Part shown: in pieces, positions 1 to 10,559 of the stretch | How positions within the stretch are numbered: position 1 is the first letter of the stretch | Layout: each line of letters starts with the position of its first letter | Source of the DNA: CAWKDG01 sp963848355 | GTDB lineage: Bacteria; Actinomycetota; Acidimicrobiia; Acidimicrobiales; UBA8190 | Assembly: GCA_963848355.1 (NCBI GenBank) | Contig: CAWKDG010000012.1 | Coordinates: 1,364,001-1,428,000, forward strand | Direction: 5' to 3' | Length of the DNA: 64,000 nucleotides | Program-made: the position numbers and the translations under genes | Notes under the pieces: generated by a model | What the model was told of the DNA's origin: nothing | Database searches by the model: none | Seen by the model: only the letters and a program-made list of their open reading frames with translations

Positions 1-1821
<1,821 letters not shown>

Positions 1822-1882
1822 CGTGTGTCCTTGTCCCTTCGATCAGCGTGCGACCAACGGTGGGGTCAATCCGGCCCCCTCC

Positions 1883-3835
1883 TCAGATATCGAGGAAGCG
1901 CACGTCCTTGGCATTGCTCTGGATGAAGTGCCGCCGCAGTTCGACGTCGTCGCCCATGAGGACCGAGCACACCTCGTCGGCCACCGCCGCCTGTTCGACC
2001 GTCACCTGCAACAGCGACCGGCGGGCCGGGTCGATCGTCGTGTCGCGCAGCTCGTTGAAATCCATCTCGCCCAGTCCTTTCAGGCGTTGGAATTCCTTCT
2101 GGTGACTGGGATGCTCTTCGAGGAAGCGGGCGCGCGCCAGGTCGTCCTTCAGATACACCTTCTCCTTGCCCACCAGCGTCGAGTACAGCGGCGGCTGGGC
2201 GACATAGACGAAGCCCCCTTCGACCAAAGGCTTCATTTGCCGGAAGAAGAAGGTGAGGAGAAGCGTTCGGATGTGGGATCCGTCCACGTCGGCGTCGGCC
2301 AGGACGATCACCTTGTGATAGCGGATCTTCTCGACGTCGAACTCCTCGGCCAGCCCGGCACCGATGGCGGCGATGAGGGCCTGGATCTCGGCGTTCTTGA
2401 GCATCTTGTCGATGCGGGCCCGCTCGACGTTCAGGATCTTTCCCCGGATGGGGAGGATGGCCTGGGTCCGGGGGCTGCGGGCGTCCTTGGCCGATCCGCC
2501 GGCGGAGTTCCCTTCGACGATGAAGAGCTCGCTCTCGCGTGGATCGCGTGACGAGCAGTCCACCAGCTTGCCCGGGAGTCCCGCCCCGTCGAGGGCCGAC
2601 TTCCGCCGGGTCAGGTCGCGTGCCGTTTGGGCCGCGATCCGCGCTCTTGCCGCCGTGGTCGACTTCTGCACGATCTGGTTGGCTTCGCGCGGGTTCTCCT
2701 CGAGCCATTCGGCCAGCTTCTCGTTGGTGGCCCTCTCCACCAGCGAGCGAATGGTGACGTTTCCCAACTTGGCCTTCGTCTGCCCCTCGAACTGCGGATC
2801 GGTCAGGCGTACCGAGATGATGGCTGTGAGTCCCTCACGGATGTCGTCACCGTCGAAGTTCGGGTCCTTCTCCTTCAGTTGGCCCTTGGCCCGCGCATAG
2901 CGGTTCACGACGTTGGTCAGCGCCTTGCGGAACCCTTCCTCGTGCATGCCCCCGTCGTTGGTGGAGATCCCGTTGGCGAAGGAGTGGATCGAGACGTGGA
3001 ACCCGGTGTTCCACTGCAGCGCGACCTCCACCTCCTGGTCGTTCTCCGCCTGATCGAACGAGCACACCTTGCGGAACAGTGACTCCTTGGCCGCGTTCAG
3101 GTGCTTGACGTAGTCCACGATCCCGCCCGTGTAGCGGTAGACGATCTTCTGTTCGCGATCGGCGCGCTCGTCGGCGAAACGGATCTCGAGACCCTTGTTC
3201 AGGAACGCCATGACCTGGAGGCGCTCGAGAACGGTCTGAGCCCGGAATTCGACCTCCTCGAACACCGACGCGTCGGGCCAGAAGGTCACCGTCGTCCCGG
3301 TGCGGTCCCTCGGGGCCGGACCGGTTTCCCGGAGGGGCTCCTTCGGTTCGCCGCCGTCGGTGAAGACGGCCACGTAGTGCTTGCCGTCACGGTCGATCTC
3401 GAGCACGAGTCGCGACGACAGGGCGTTCACGACGGACACGCCGACACCGTGGAGGCCGCCTGACACCTTGTAGCCCGACCCACCGAATTTCCCGCCGGCG
3501 TGGAGCGTGGTGAGCACGAGCTCGGCGGCGGAACGGTCAGGGTACTGGGGGTGGGGATCGACGGGGATCCCCCGGCCGTTGTCCTTCACCCGGCAACCGC
3601 CGTCGGCCAGAAGGGTGACGTCGATCTGGGTGCAGTACCCGGCCATGGCCTCGTCGACGGAGTTGTCGACGACCTCCCACACCAGGTGATGGAGGCCGGT
3701 CGGCCCCGTGGAGCCGATGTACATCCCCGGCCGTTGCCGGACCGGATCCAGGCCTTCGAGAACGGTGATGTCGGTGGCGTCGTAAGAGGACCCGCGCGTT
3801 TTATCGACCACTTCCGGCTCAACCTTCAGCGCCAC
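1883..3835 (-). CDS. gyrB: DNA gyrase subunit B
   Basis: ATPase subunit of gyrase; 650 residues, normal for the actinobacterial form. Visible features in order are the GHKL ATP-binding region (EVVDNSVDEAMAG and KVSGGLHGVGVSVVNALS), the transducer domain, and the TOPRIM domain with its catalytic Glu in VEGNSAGGSAK and the metal-binding DADVDG. The C-terminus ends RFLDI, typical of the family. Asn443 in VEGN replaces the Asp found in most gyrases (E. coli Asp426), a position where Asp-to-Asn is a known quinolone-resistance change. A 188-base spacer separates it from dciA and contains GC-rich inverted repeats but no open frame I would call. Confidence 0.98.
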   Translation of the reverse strand: MALKVEPEVVDKTRGSSYDATDITVLEGLDPVRQRPGMYIGSTGPTGLHHLVWEVVDNSVDEAMAGYCTQIDVTLLADGGCRVKDNGRGIPVDPHPQYPDRSAAELVLTTLHAGGKFGGSGYKVSGGLHGVGVSVVNALSSRLVLEIDRDGKHYVAVFTDGGEPKEPLRETGPAPRDRTGTTVTFWPDASVFEEVEFRAQTVLERLQVMAFLNKGLEIRFADERADREQKIVYRYTGGIVDYVKHLNAAKESLFRKVCSFDQAENDQEVEVALQWNTGFHVSIHSFANGISTNDGGMHEEGFRKALTNVVNRYARAKGQLKEKDPNFDGDDIREGLTAIISVRLTDPQFEGQTKAKLGNVTIRSLVERATNEKLAEWLEENPREANQIVQKSTTAARARIAAQTARDLTRRKSALDGAGLPGKLVDCSSRDPRESELFIVEGNSAGGSAKDARSPRTQAILPIRGKILNVERARIDKMLKNAEIQALIAAIGAGLAEEFDVEKIRYHKVIVLADADVDGSHIRTLLLTFFFRQMKPLVEGGFVYVAQPPLYSTLVGKEKVYLKDDLARARFLEEHPSHQKEFQRLKGLGEMDFNELRDTTIDPARRSLLQVTVEQAAVADEVCSVLMGDDVELRRHFIQSNAKDVRFLDI

Positions 3836-4023
3836 AAACGCGCCCTTTCCAATCCTCGAACGACGGGGAGAACCACGGCGACGAGGTCCTGGGGAAGGGG
3901 GCCGGGTCGTGTGATTCCGATGCTCTCAGTGTACCAGGAGGCTGTGCCGACTCAGGGCCCCGGGACTCCCGCCGAAGCGGGCACCACCGGGCCACCGGTG
4001 AACACCGGTCGGGGCCGGTGCTA

Positions 4024-4362
4024 TCAGCCGTGCACGCGGATCTCGAGTCGGACGGGGGTGCCTTCGCTCCCGCATTCCGCGGCCACCCGCTCCAGAATTT
4101 CGGGTGCGAGATGCCGGATCTGCGTCGCCCAGGCGGGGTGGTCGGCGCTCACCACGAGAGTCCCGGCCACGAGACGGACAGGGTGGACGTGCGCGGCCAC
4201 CGAAGGCCCCACCAGTTCCTCCCAGCGTCCGAACACGATCGAGATCAGGTCCGTCCGTCCGAGGCCGAACCGACCGGCCACGGCACCGAGAGCCTCGGAC
4301 ATGGGGACAGGCCCGCCGGGAATACGCCCACGGCTGTTGGAGCGCGGCCCCGGCCCCGTCAT
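4024..4362 (-). CDS. dciA: DciA-type replicative helicase loader (DUF721)
   Basis: 112 residues with the DUF721/DciA pattern: RWEELVGPSVAAHVHPVRL followed by GTLVVSADHPAWATQIRHL. DciA proteins act with DnaB at replication initiation in bacteria lacking DnaC/DnaI loaders, and are known from mycobacteria. The position between recF and gyrB is the usual actinobacterial one. The ATG at 4362 overlaps the recF stop (ATGA), which fixes the start and suggests translational coupling. A much longer in-frame extension upstream lies wholly inside recF and is not credible. Confidence 0.9.
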   Translation of the reverse strand: MTGPGPRSNSRGRIPGGPVPMSEALGAVAGRFGLGRTDLISIVFGRWEELVGPSVAAHVHPVRLVAGTLVVSADHPAWATQIRHLAPEILERVAAECGSEGTPVRLEIRVHG

Positions 4363-5450
4363 GGCCGAGCCGCCACGCTGGACAAGCGGCCGGCGGCCAC
4401 CTCGACGACACGATCCGGCGTCACCACCGGGGGCGGATCGACAGCGGTCGTGAGGAGCACCTGGCCGGCCGGCAACTGATCGACGAGTGCCGACGAGCGC
4501 CGGGCGTCGAGTTCGGAGAACACGTCGTCGAGCAGGAGGATCGGCGGTTCGTCCGTGGCGCGCCGGCGCAGTTCGTGCGTCGCCAGCCGCAGCGCCAGGG
4601 CGACGCATCGTTGCTCCCCCTGCGACGCGTGGGTGCGGGCCGGTCCCGGGCCGACGCTGATGTCGAGCTCGTCGCGATGTGGACCCACGGAGGTGATCTG
4701 CCGGCGCAGGTCCTCGTTGCGCCGGGCACACAGGGCGTCGGCCAGCTCTCCGTCCCACGAACGGCGGTACGTCAGTGTCACCGGCTCGGGAGAACCGGCC
4801 AGGCGCTCGTAGGCCTCCGACACGAGGGGAGCAAGCTCCACCGCCAGCGCCTGGCGGGCGTCGGCCAGCTCTGATCCGGCTGTCGCCAGTCGCTCGTCCC
4901 AGACGTCGAGCGTGGCCACGATGTCGGCGTCGAGCCGGTTCCCGGCCTGGCGCAGGACCGATGCTCTCTGGCGCAGCACACGATCGACGTCCGACGTCAG
5001 GACCTCGAACCGCGGGTGCTGATCGACAAGCACGTCGTCGAGGTACTCCCGACGGCCGGCGGGGCCGTCCTGGACGAGATGGAGGTCATCGGGGGAAAAC
5101 ACGGTGACGCGCACCGCTTCGGCCAGCTCGGACCTCCGGCGGACCGGTTGGCGGTTCACCTGCACCCGCGCCGTTCCCGAGACGGGCAGTTCCGCCTCGA
5201 TGAGGACCGGGCGCGTTCCCGTCACCGTCTCCGCTCGCAGAATCGCCCGTGGCGCGCCCGAACGGACGAGGACGTCACGAGAAGCTCCTCTGAGCGATCG
5301 CTGTGTGGCCAGCCAGCCCACCGCTTCGAGCACCGACGTCTTGCCCGACCCGTTGGGGCCGCGCAACACAGTCAAGCCGTGTGGGTCGGGTTCGACGAAA
5401 GCCTCAGTGAAACAACGGAAATCGCTCAGCCAAAGTGTGGTGATGGCCAT
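4359..5450 (-). CDS. recF: DNA replication and repair protein RecF
   Basis: SMC-like ATPase that helps load RecA at single-strand gaps. At 363 residues it has normal length. The Walker A motif GPNGSGKTS is near residue 33, the ABC-type signature is in SQGEQR, and the Walker B is ILLLDDVFSELD. It starts ATGGCCATCACC just downstream of dnaN (22 bases) in the same direction and is coupled to dciA by a 4-base overlap. Confidence 0.97.
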   Translation of the reverse strand: MAITTLWLSDFRCFTEAFVEPDPHGLTVLRGPNGSGKTSVLEAVGWLATQRSLRGASRDVLVRSGAPRAILRAETVTGTRPVLIEAELPVSGTARVQVNRQPVRRRSELAEAVRVTVFSPDDLHLVQDGPAGRREYLDDVLVDQHPRFEVLTSDVDRVLRQRASVLRQAGNRLDADIVATLDVWDERLATAGSELADARQALAVELAPLVSEAYERLAGSPEPVTLTYRRSWDGELADALCARRNEDLRRQITSVGPHRDELDISVGPGPARTHASQGEQRCVALALRLATHELRRRATDEPPILLLDDVFSELDARRSSALVDQLPAGQVLLTTAVDPPPVVTPDRVVEVAAGRLSSVAARP

Positions 5451-5472
5451 ACGGAACTGGCGAAGGCCACAT

Positions 5473-6615
5473 TTAGGAGACGCGTACAGGCATCAGGAGA
5501 TACCGGTAGTCATCGTGGTCGGGCGCACGCACGGTCGCCGGTTTGGTGGCGTCGAGCGTCTCGAGGACGACCTCATCGCCCAGAACGGCCTCGACACCGT
5601 CGATCAGGTAGCTGGGGTTGAAGGCGACGGTCAACTCCTCGCCCTCGTAGTCGGCATCGACGTCTTCGCTGGCGTGACCGACCTCTTGTGACACCACTGT
5701 GAGCTCCACTCCACCCGGGCGCATGGACAACCGCACCGGCGTCGTGTTGTCACGCACGAGAAGGCGTACCCGGCGCAAGGCGTCGAGAAGGGACTCCTTG
5801 CCCACGCGCAGCTGGTTCGGATACCCCGGCGGGATCAGCTGCCGGTAATCGGGGAATTTTCCGTCCAGGAGCCGGGTCATCAGCCGCACCCCGGAAGCGG
5901 TGAAGGTGGCATCGAGATCGCTCACCGAGAAGCCGACGTCGGAACGGCCATCCTCCTTCTCCTTGCCCCCGGTCTCCTTGCCCCCGGCCGCCGGGAGGAG
6001 CCGCTGCAGCTCCGTCAACGCCCGGGCCGGGATCAGGATCTGATCGGTCCCCTCGGGCAGGGGCCCGGTCCCGGTCAGGTCCCGCAGGGCCAGGCGGTAC
6101 GAGTCGGTGGCCACCAGTCGGGTTCCCGTGCCTTCGGCCGCCACCAGCACGCCCGTCAACAGGGGCCGGGCGTCGTCGTTGGAGGCGGCCCGCACCACCT
6201 GACGCAGGGCCTCGGCCAGTGCGGACGCGGGCAGCTTCACCTGGTCCGGCCGCGGGTCGGGAAGGACGGGGAAGTCCTCGACGGAGAAGGTCCGGACCAC
6301 GAAGCGAGACCGCGCCGCCGAGATCTCGACCTCGTCCTCTCCCCCCTCGAAGGTGACCGCCCCGGGCTCGAGGGACCGCACGATGTCGGCAGCCAGTCGA
6401 GCCGGCGTGACGACCGTTCCGTCGTCGAGACCGATCGCCTCGGTCTCGACCCGGACGGTCAGATCGAGGTCGGTCCCGACGACGGTGAGCCGGTTCCCGG
6501 CCACGTCGATCCGGATCCCGGAAAGGGCGGCGGCCGTCGAGCCGCGGGTGGTCACCGCCCGCCCGGCGGTGGTCAACGCCTCGACCAAGGTGTCGCGCTC
6601 ACAACGGAACTTCAC
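5473..6615 (-). CDS. dnaN: DNA polymerase III beta sliding clamp
   Basis: Processivity clamp of the replicative polymerase, 380 residues. The protein begins with the family sequence VKFRCERDTLVEALTTAGRAV and ends LMPVRVS, the conserved clamp C-terminus. I chose the GTG at 6615 because homologues begin at this conserved sequence and an AAGGGG Shine-Dalgarno-like stretch precedes it. A longer in-frame extension to 6747 would run into the DnaA-box region and has no family similarity. A Lys/Glu/Gly-rich insert (GGKETGGKEKEDG) lies near residue 215. Confidence 0.97.
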   Translation of the reverse strand: MKFRCERDTLVEALTTAGRAVTTRGSTAAALSGIRIDVAGNRLTVVGTDLDLTVRVETEAIGLDDGTVVTPARLAADIVRSLEPGAVTFEGGEDEVEISAARSRFVVRTFSVEDFPVLPDPRPDQVKLPASALAEALRQVVRAASNDDARPLLTGVLVAAEGTGTRLVATDSYRLALRDLTGTGPLPEGTDQILIPARALTELQRLLPAAGGKETGGKEKEDGRSDVGFSVSDLDATFTASGVRLMTRLLDGKFPDYRQLIPPGYPNQLRVGKESLLDALRRVRLLVRDNTTPVRLSMRPGGVELTVVSQEVGHASEDVDADYEGEELTVAFNPSYLIDGVEAVLGDEVVLETLDATKPATVRAPDHDDYRYLLMPVRVS

Positions 6616-6834
6616 ACAGGGCCCCTTGCTCTTTAAAGAATTGAATTCTGACAGTGACAGTAATAGGGGTTGTGGATTGTGGATGAGTGACCATTGGCCG
6701 AGGCCAGGGGTGGTCTTGTCGTCCACCGGCCATCCACCGACGTCCACCGACGTACCGGGTGTCCGGTCAGTGACCCCCCGTCATCCCCGTCCGGGGTATC
6801 CCTGTCCACAGCCGCGCCAGTCTTCCCCACAGGG
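6616..6834. other. oriC: Candidate chromosomal origin (oriC), dnaA-dnaN spacer
   Basis: This is the spacer where actinobacterial origins usually lie. It holds four DnaA-box-like 9-mers: TGTGGATTG (6671-6679) and TGTGGATGA (6678-6686), nearly tandem on one strand, then CTGTCCACA (6802-6810) and TTCCCCACA (6823-6831) on the other. Between them is a cluster of weaker TCCACC repeats (about 6720-6750). An AT-rich stretch unusual for this genome (CTTTAAAGAATTGAATTC, about 6629-6648) beside the first boxes could be the unwinding element. Origin function is inferred from position and motifs. Confidence 0.7.
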
Positions 6835-8226
6835 TCATACACCGCTCTTGATGTGCAGGATCAGCTCGGTTACCTGGTCGTAGATCTGACGGCGCTCCTT
6901 CATGAGGGAAGAGATCTTGTCGACGGCGTGCATGACGGTGGTGTGGTCACGCCCGCCGAACTCCCGGGCGATGGCGGGATAGGAGAAATCCGTCATCTCC
7001 CGGAAGACGTACATGCCGATCTGCCGGGCAATGACGAGGGGGCGTCGGCGACTCGGGCCGCAGAGGTCGTCGACGGTGAAACCGAAGGTCGACGCCGTGG
7101 CCTCGAGAATCATGCTGGGCGTGATGCGGCGTGGTTGGCCCGCCAGGAGGATGTCCGACAGGACGTGTTCGGCCAGGTCACGGGAGAGGGCCTGTTGGTT
7201 GAGACTGGCGAAGGCACACACGCGGATCAGGGCCCCTTCGAGCTCGCGGATGTTGCCCTTGACGTTGGCGGCGATGAACTCGAGGACGTCGTCGGGGACG
7301 GGAAGGGGCTCACGTTCGGACTTTTTCTGCAAGATGGCCAGGCGCGTCTCGAGCTCGGGGGGCTGGACGTCGGTGATGAGGCCGGACAGGAAGCGGCTCC
7401 GGAGGCGGTCCTCGAGCGTGGCGATGGATTTGGGTGGTCTGTCCGAGGTCAGGACCACCTGCTTCGACGCTCCGTAGAGGTGGTTGAAGGTGTGGAAGAA
7501 CTCCTCCTGGAGGGACTCTTTTCCTTCCATGAACTGGACGTCGTCGATGAGGAGCACGTCGCATTCGCGGTAGTGGCGCTTGAACGCCGCCGTGGTGTTG
7601 TTCCGGATGGCGTCGACGAACTCGTTCATGAACGTCTCGGTGGAGACGTAGCGCACGTGCCGGCCGGCGAAGTTGTCCCGCACGTAGTTTCCGATGGCGT
7701 GCAGGAGATGGGTCTTTCCCAGGCCGGCACCGCCGTGGATGAAGAGCGGATTGTACGAACGCGCCGGCATCTCGGCCACGGACAGTGCTGCTGCGTGCGC
7801 GAAGCGATTGGACGAGCCGATGACGAAAGAGTCGAAGCCGTACCGGGGATCGAGACCGCCGGCGCTGGCGTCATCAGGCCATTTCCGTCGCCGGCTCGGG
7901 TTGCCCACCGACGAACCGGTGTCGGTCTCGTCGCCCATGACCTCCGGGAGGTCGTCGACGACAGGCTCGGCCAGGGCCACCTCGGCCACGTCGAGGCGGA
8001 CGGTGATCTCCTGGGCGGCCACGTCGGAGACGGCGGCGGCGATCAGTCCGAGGAAGCGGTTCTCGACCCGGTCCCGGACGAGCGTGCTCGGAGCGGTGAG
8101 GACGAGAAGGTCGCCGTCGAAGGCCTGGGGCACGAGCCCCGTCAACCAGGTCCGCCAGGTGGCGTCCGACACCTGTTCCCGGAGCGCGTCCGCACAGCGC
8201 TTCCACAGGTCGTTTGTGTCGTTCAC
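6835..8226 (-). CDS. dnaA: Chromosomal replication initiator DnaA
   Basis: AAA+ initiator that binds DnaA boxes and opens the origin. With the GTG at 8226 the protein has 463 residues. That start follows GGAGGG at good spacing and gives the expected domain I opening (DLWKRCADALREQVSDATWRTWLTGL). An acidic linker follows, then Walker A GGAGLGKTH, Walker B VLLIDDVQFM and the domain IV DNA-binding signature GGRDHTTVMHAVDKI near the C-terminus. A longer frame to 8412 lacks similarity. DnaA-box-like sequences just upstream of the start suggest autoregulation. Confidence 0.98.
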   Translation of the reverse strand: MNDTNDLWKRCADALREQVSDATWRTWLTGLVPQAFDGDLLVLTAPSTLVRDRVENRFLGLIAAAVSDVAAQEITVRLDVAEVALAEPVVDDLPEVMGDETDTGSSVGNPSRRRKWPDDASAGGLDPRYGFDSFVIGSSNRFAHAAALSVAEMPARSYNPLFIHGGAGLGKTHLLHAIGNYVRDNFAGRHVRYVSTETFMNEFVDAIRNNTTAAFKRHYRECDVLLIDDVQFMEGKESLQEEFFHTFNHLYGASKQVVLTSDRPPKSIATLEDRLRSRFLSGLITDVQPPELETRLAILQKKSEREPLPVPDDVLEFIAANVKGNIRELEGALIRVCAFASLNQQALSRDLAEHVLSDILLAGQPRRITPSMILEATASTFGFTVDDLCGPSRRRPLVIARQIGMYVFREMTDFSYPAIAREFGGRDHTTVMHAVDKISSLMKERRQIYDQVTELILHIKSGV

Positions 8227-8576
8227 CAGGCCCTCCGCCCCCCGATCACAGGTTTTGTCCACAAGAAGATCCACAGGTGTGGATTGACTCGGAAGCTCGT
8301 TCCCGGCCGTGGTGGGCGGGATGTCAGGCCCCGGGGAAGGAGGGCGTCGTGTCCGGGCGACCCTCGAGGAGGAGAGCCGACCGGTGTGTGAGGCACGGTA
8401 CACCGCCCCCACAGGGGCTGCTAGTGGCTGATTCGGGCGTCCACGAAAGCGCTGCCTGGTCGGTGTTCTGGGACTCGCCTAACATCTACGGCACTACTCA
8501 GGGCCGACACGTGCGTCGCCGCACGAGGCCCCGGCTGGCCTGCCTCCCCCGCCGGCCCAGGAAGGAACGAAGGGAC
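8227..8576. promoter_or_regulatory. dnaA/rpmH divergent control region with DnaA boxes
   Basis: A 350-base spacer between divergent dnaA and rpmH. Three DnaA-box-like 9-mers are packed close to the dnaA start: TTGTCCACA (8255-8263), AGATCCACA (8267-8275) and TGTGGATTG on the opposite strand (8278-8286). Nearer rpmH, TAACAT (8480-8485) could be a -10 element, with a leader of about 90 bases. I see no further gene. Transcription polarity switches here, fitting leading-strand organisation around the origin. Confidence 0.6.
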
Positions 8577-8711
8577 GTGAAGCGAACCTACCAACCCAAC
8601 GTCCGGAAACGGGCGAAGAATCACGGGTTCCGGCACCGCATGTCGACGCGGGCCGGCCGTGCCATCATCCGGTCCCGCCGCCTGCGGGGCCGGAACCGCC
8701 TGTCCGCCTAG
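8577..8711 (+). CDS. rpmH: 50S ribosomal protein bL34
   Basis: 44-residue, highly basic ribosomal protein with the unmistakable family sequence KRTYQPNVRKRAKNHGFRHR, then the AGRAI/RRLRGRNRLSA tail. It begins at a GTG inside AAGGGACGTG. It is the first gene of the rightward block and lies immediately before rnpA, as in nearly all bacteria. Confidence 0.97.
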   Translation: MKRTYQPNVRKRAKNHGFRHRMSTRAGRAIIRSRRLRGRNRLSA

Positions 8712-8723
8712 CGGCACCCCGGA

Positions 8724-9053
8724 GTGATCTGGCGCATCCGGGACCGCGCCACGTTCGAGGCGCTGCGACGGTCCGGCCGCCGGGCCCGCCGTGGGCCGGT
8801 GACTGTGACCTACGCCGCCGGCGGGGCGCCGCACCCTCGTGTCGCCTATGCCGTCGGAAAGCGGGCGGGGAAGGCGGTGGTCCGGAACCGATTGCGGCGA
8901 CGGCTCCGATCGGCGGTGGCCGGTGTGGCCGGGCTGGAACCCGGTGCCTATCTCGTAGCGGCCGATCCGGGCGCATCGGGGCTCTCCTACGAAGATCTGA
9001 GGACACAAGTGGCAGCAGCGATGACAGCGGCGAGTACGGGCCGGCAGCGGTGA
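8724..9053 (+). CDS. rnpA: Ribonuclease P protein component
   Basis: 109-residue basic protein that assists the RNase P RNA in 5' maturation of tRNAs. The family signature is present as RVAYAVGKRAGKAVVRNRLRRRLR near residues 40-63. It starts at GTG 13 bases after rpmH and its end overlaps the GTG start of yidD (GTGA), consistent with one transcription unit. The RNase P RNA gene itself is not in the window. Confidence 0.93.
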   Translation: MIWRIRDRATFEALRRSGRRARRGPVTVTYAAGGAPHPRVAYAVGKRAGKAVVRNRLRRRLRSAVAGVAGLEPGAYLVAADPGASGLSYEDLRTQVAAAMTAASTGRQR

Positions 9054-9298
9054 GCGCGACCACCGAGGCCCTTCCCACCCCCCGCCTCGCGGTCAGAGTG
9101 GCAGGACGAGGAATCGCCCTCTACCAGCTACTCCGTGCCGGTCGGCCGTCTCCGTGCCGCTATCTCCCCGGTTGCTCGGACTACGCCCTCGAGGCGCTCG
9201 AGCGGCACGGTCTCCTGCGGGGCGGGGCCCTGGCCCTGCGCCGCATCGGCCGCTGTCACCCCTGGGCCGCCCACGGCGTCGATCCGGTGCCCGAGTGA
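9050..9298 (+). CDS. yidD: Membrane protein insertion efficiency factor YidD
   Basis: 82-residue YidD/UPF0161 protein. The conserved core is visible: LLRAGRPSPCRYLPGCSDYA, a Gly/Leu-rich middle, then RIGRCHPWAAHGVDPVP, with the family cysteines in CRYLPGC and RCHPW. Family members are small inner-face membrane-associated proteins that assist YidC/Sec insertion. It is translationally coupled to rnpA and lies 10 bases before yidC. Confidence 0.93.
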   Translation: MSATTEALPTPRLAVRVAGRGIALYQLLRAGRPSPCRYLPGCSDYALEALERHGLLRGGALALRRIGRCHPWAAHGVDPVPE

Positions 9299-9308
9299 GG
9301 GGGGAACG

Positions 9309-10555
9309 ATGGTGATGAGCGTGATTCCCGTCCTGGGCAGCACCCTGGGCAACGTCTTCAAGCCTCTCTACGACCTCATGGGGACGCTCATCGCGTTCTT
9401 CTACGCGCTGATCCCCAACTACGCCATCGCCATCGCTCTGCTCACGGTGGTCGTGATGATCGTCACGGCGCCGCTGACGGTGAAGAGCACCAAGTCGATG
9501 GTGGCCATGCAGCGCCTCAGCCCCGAGCTGAAGAAGATCCAGCAGAAGTACAAGGGGGATCGCCAGACCCTCAACGAAGAGATGATGAAGCTCTACAAAG
9601 AGCACGGTGTGAATCCGGCCGGCGGATGTTTACCAATGGTGGCCCAATTCCCCGTCTTCATCATTCTCTATGGAGTGATCAAGGGTTTGGCCAATACGAT
9701 CACCCGGGGAAAGAATGGTCTCCCGGCCACGGTCGCCGACCCCAAGGGTATTTGTCACCAAGCCGTATGCGCGCTCCCCCGCTATATCGGAACGAACACG
9801 AAGTTGTACCGGAACCTGGTGCACAGCCCGGGAAACATCCCGGCTTTTGGGATCAATTTGGCCGACAAAGTGCTCAGTCACCACACTTTCGTTCAGGCCC
9901 TTCCCTACGCCTCCCTTATCCTCATTGCCATCGGGCTTCAATATTTCCAAATGCGGCAGCTAAATAACAGGAATCCTCAGTTCGCACAATCCAATCCGCA
10001 GGCGCAGATGATGCAACGCTATATGCCACTGATCTTCGCCGTCATTTACATCAACATCGCCGCCGGTGTCAACATCTACTTCATCATTTCCAGCCTGTGC
10101 CGGATCGGCATCCAGGAGGCGATCTTCCGCTCTGGCGCCCTCAACCGAGCGGCACCTGCGGCCGAAGGCATCCTCCCGTCAGGGGGGGAGGAGGCTCGGG
10201 CGCCAAGCCCCGCCGCCGCCCGCTCCTGGAGCGGCTGGCCGACATGCAGGCACAGGCTCTCGAACAGAAAGAGGCACAGCGACGGGCCCGAGAGGCCCTC
10301 CCCCCCGCGGGCGACGGAGACCCGGCGCCCAAGGAGGCCGGGCCATCCGCCTCGGGACCGACGCGAGGGCCGTCGTCGAACGGTGCCCCGAAGAGCGGTG
10401 GAAAGCCACCGCCGAAACCGGGCGGTGCCGGTACGCCGAAGGCGAACGGCCAGGGCTCGTCGAAGAACACGAACGGGGCCGCCAGTAACGGTTCCGGCGA
10501 CCAGAAGCCGACGCATCCCCGCTCCAAGACGAAGCGGGAGAGGAAGGATCGATAG
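9309..10555 (+). CDS. yidC: Membrane insertase YidC, with apparent -1 frameshift
   Basis: Oxa1/YidC/Alb3 insertase. It starts at an ATG after AGGGGGGAACG; the first transmembrane stretch (LIAFFYALIPNYAIAIALL) is followed by the cytoplasmic hairpin (MQRLSPELKKIQQKYKGDRQ) and the family block NPAGGCLPMVAQFPVFIILYG. The conserved frame runs to residue about 293 and then meets a run of seven G (10182-10188). Downstream the plausible basic tail, LLERLADMQAQALEQKEAQ up to RSKTKRERKDR and a stop at 10555, is in the -1 frame. One more G would restore a continuous gene of about 415 residues. Without the shift the first frame runs on into jag. I annotate the restored gene; the G7 is probably miscounted, but a programmed slip is not excluded. 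Confidence 0.88.
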
Positions 10556-10559
10556 CGGT

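Noticed and set aside
3950..4023. GC-rich inverted repeats before gyrB as a terminator
   Set aside because: Stem-loops are easy to form at this GC content and no T-run follows; not supported as an intrinsic terminator.
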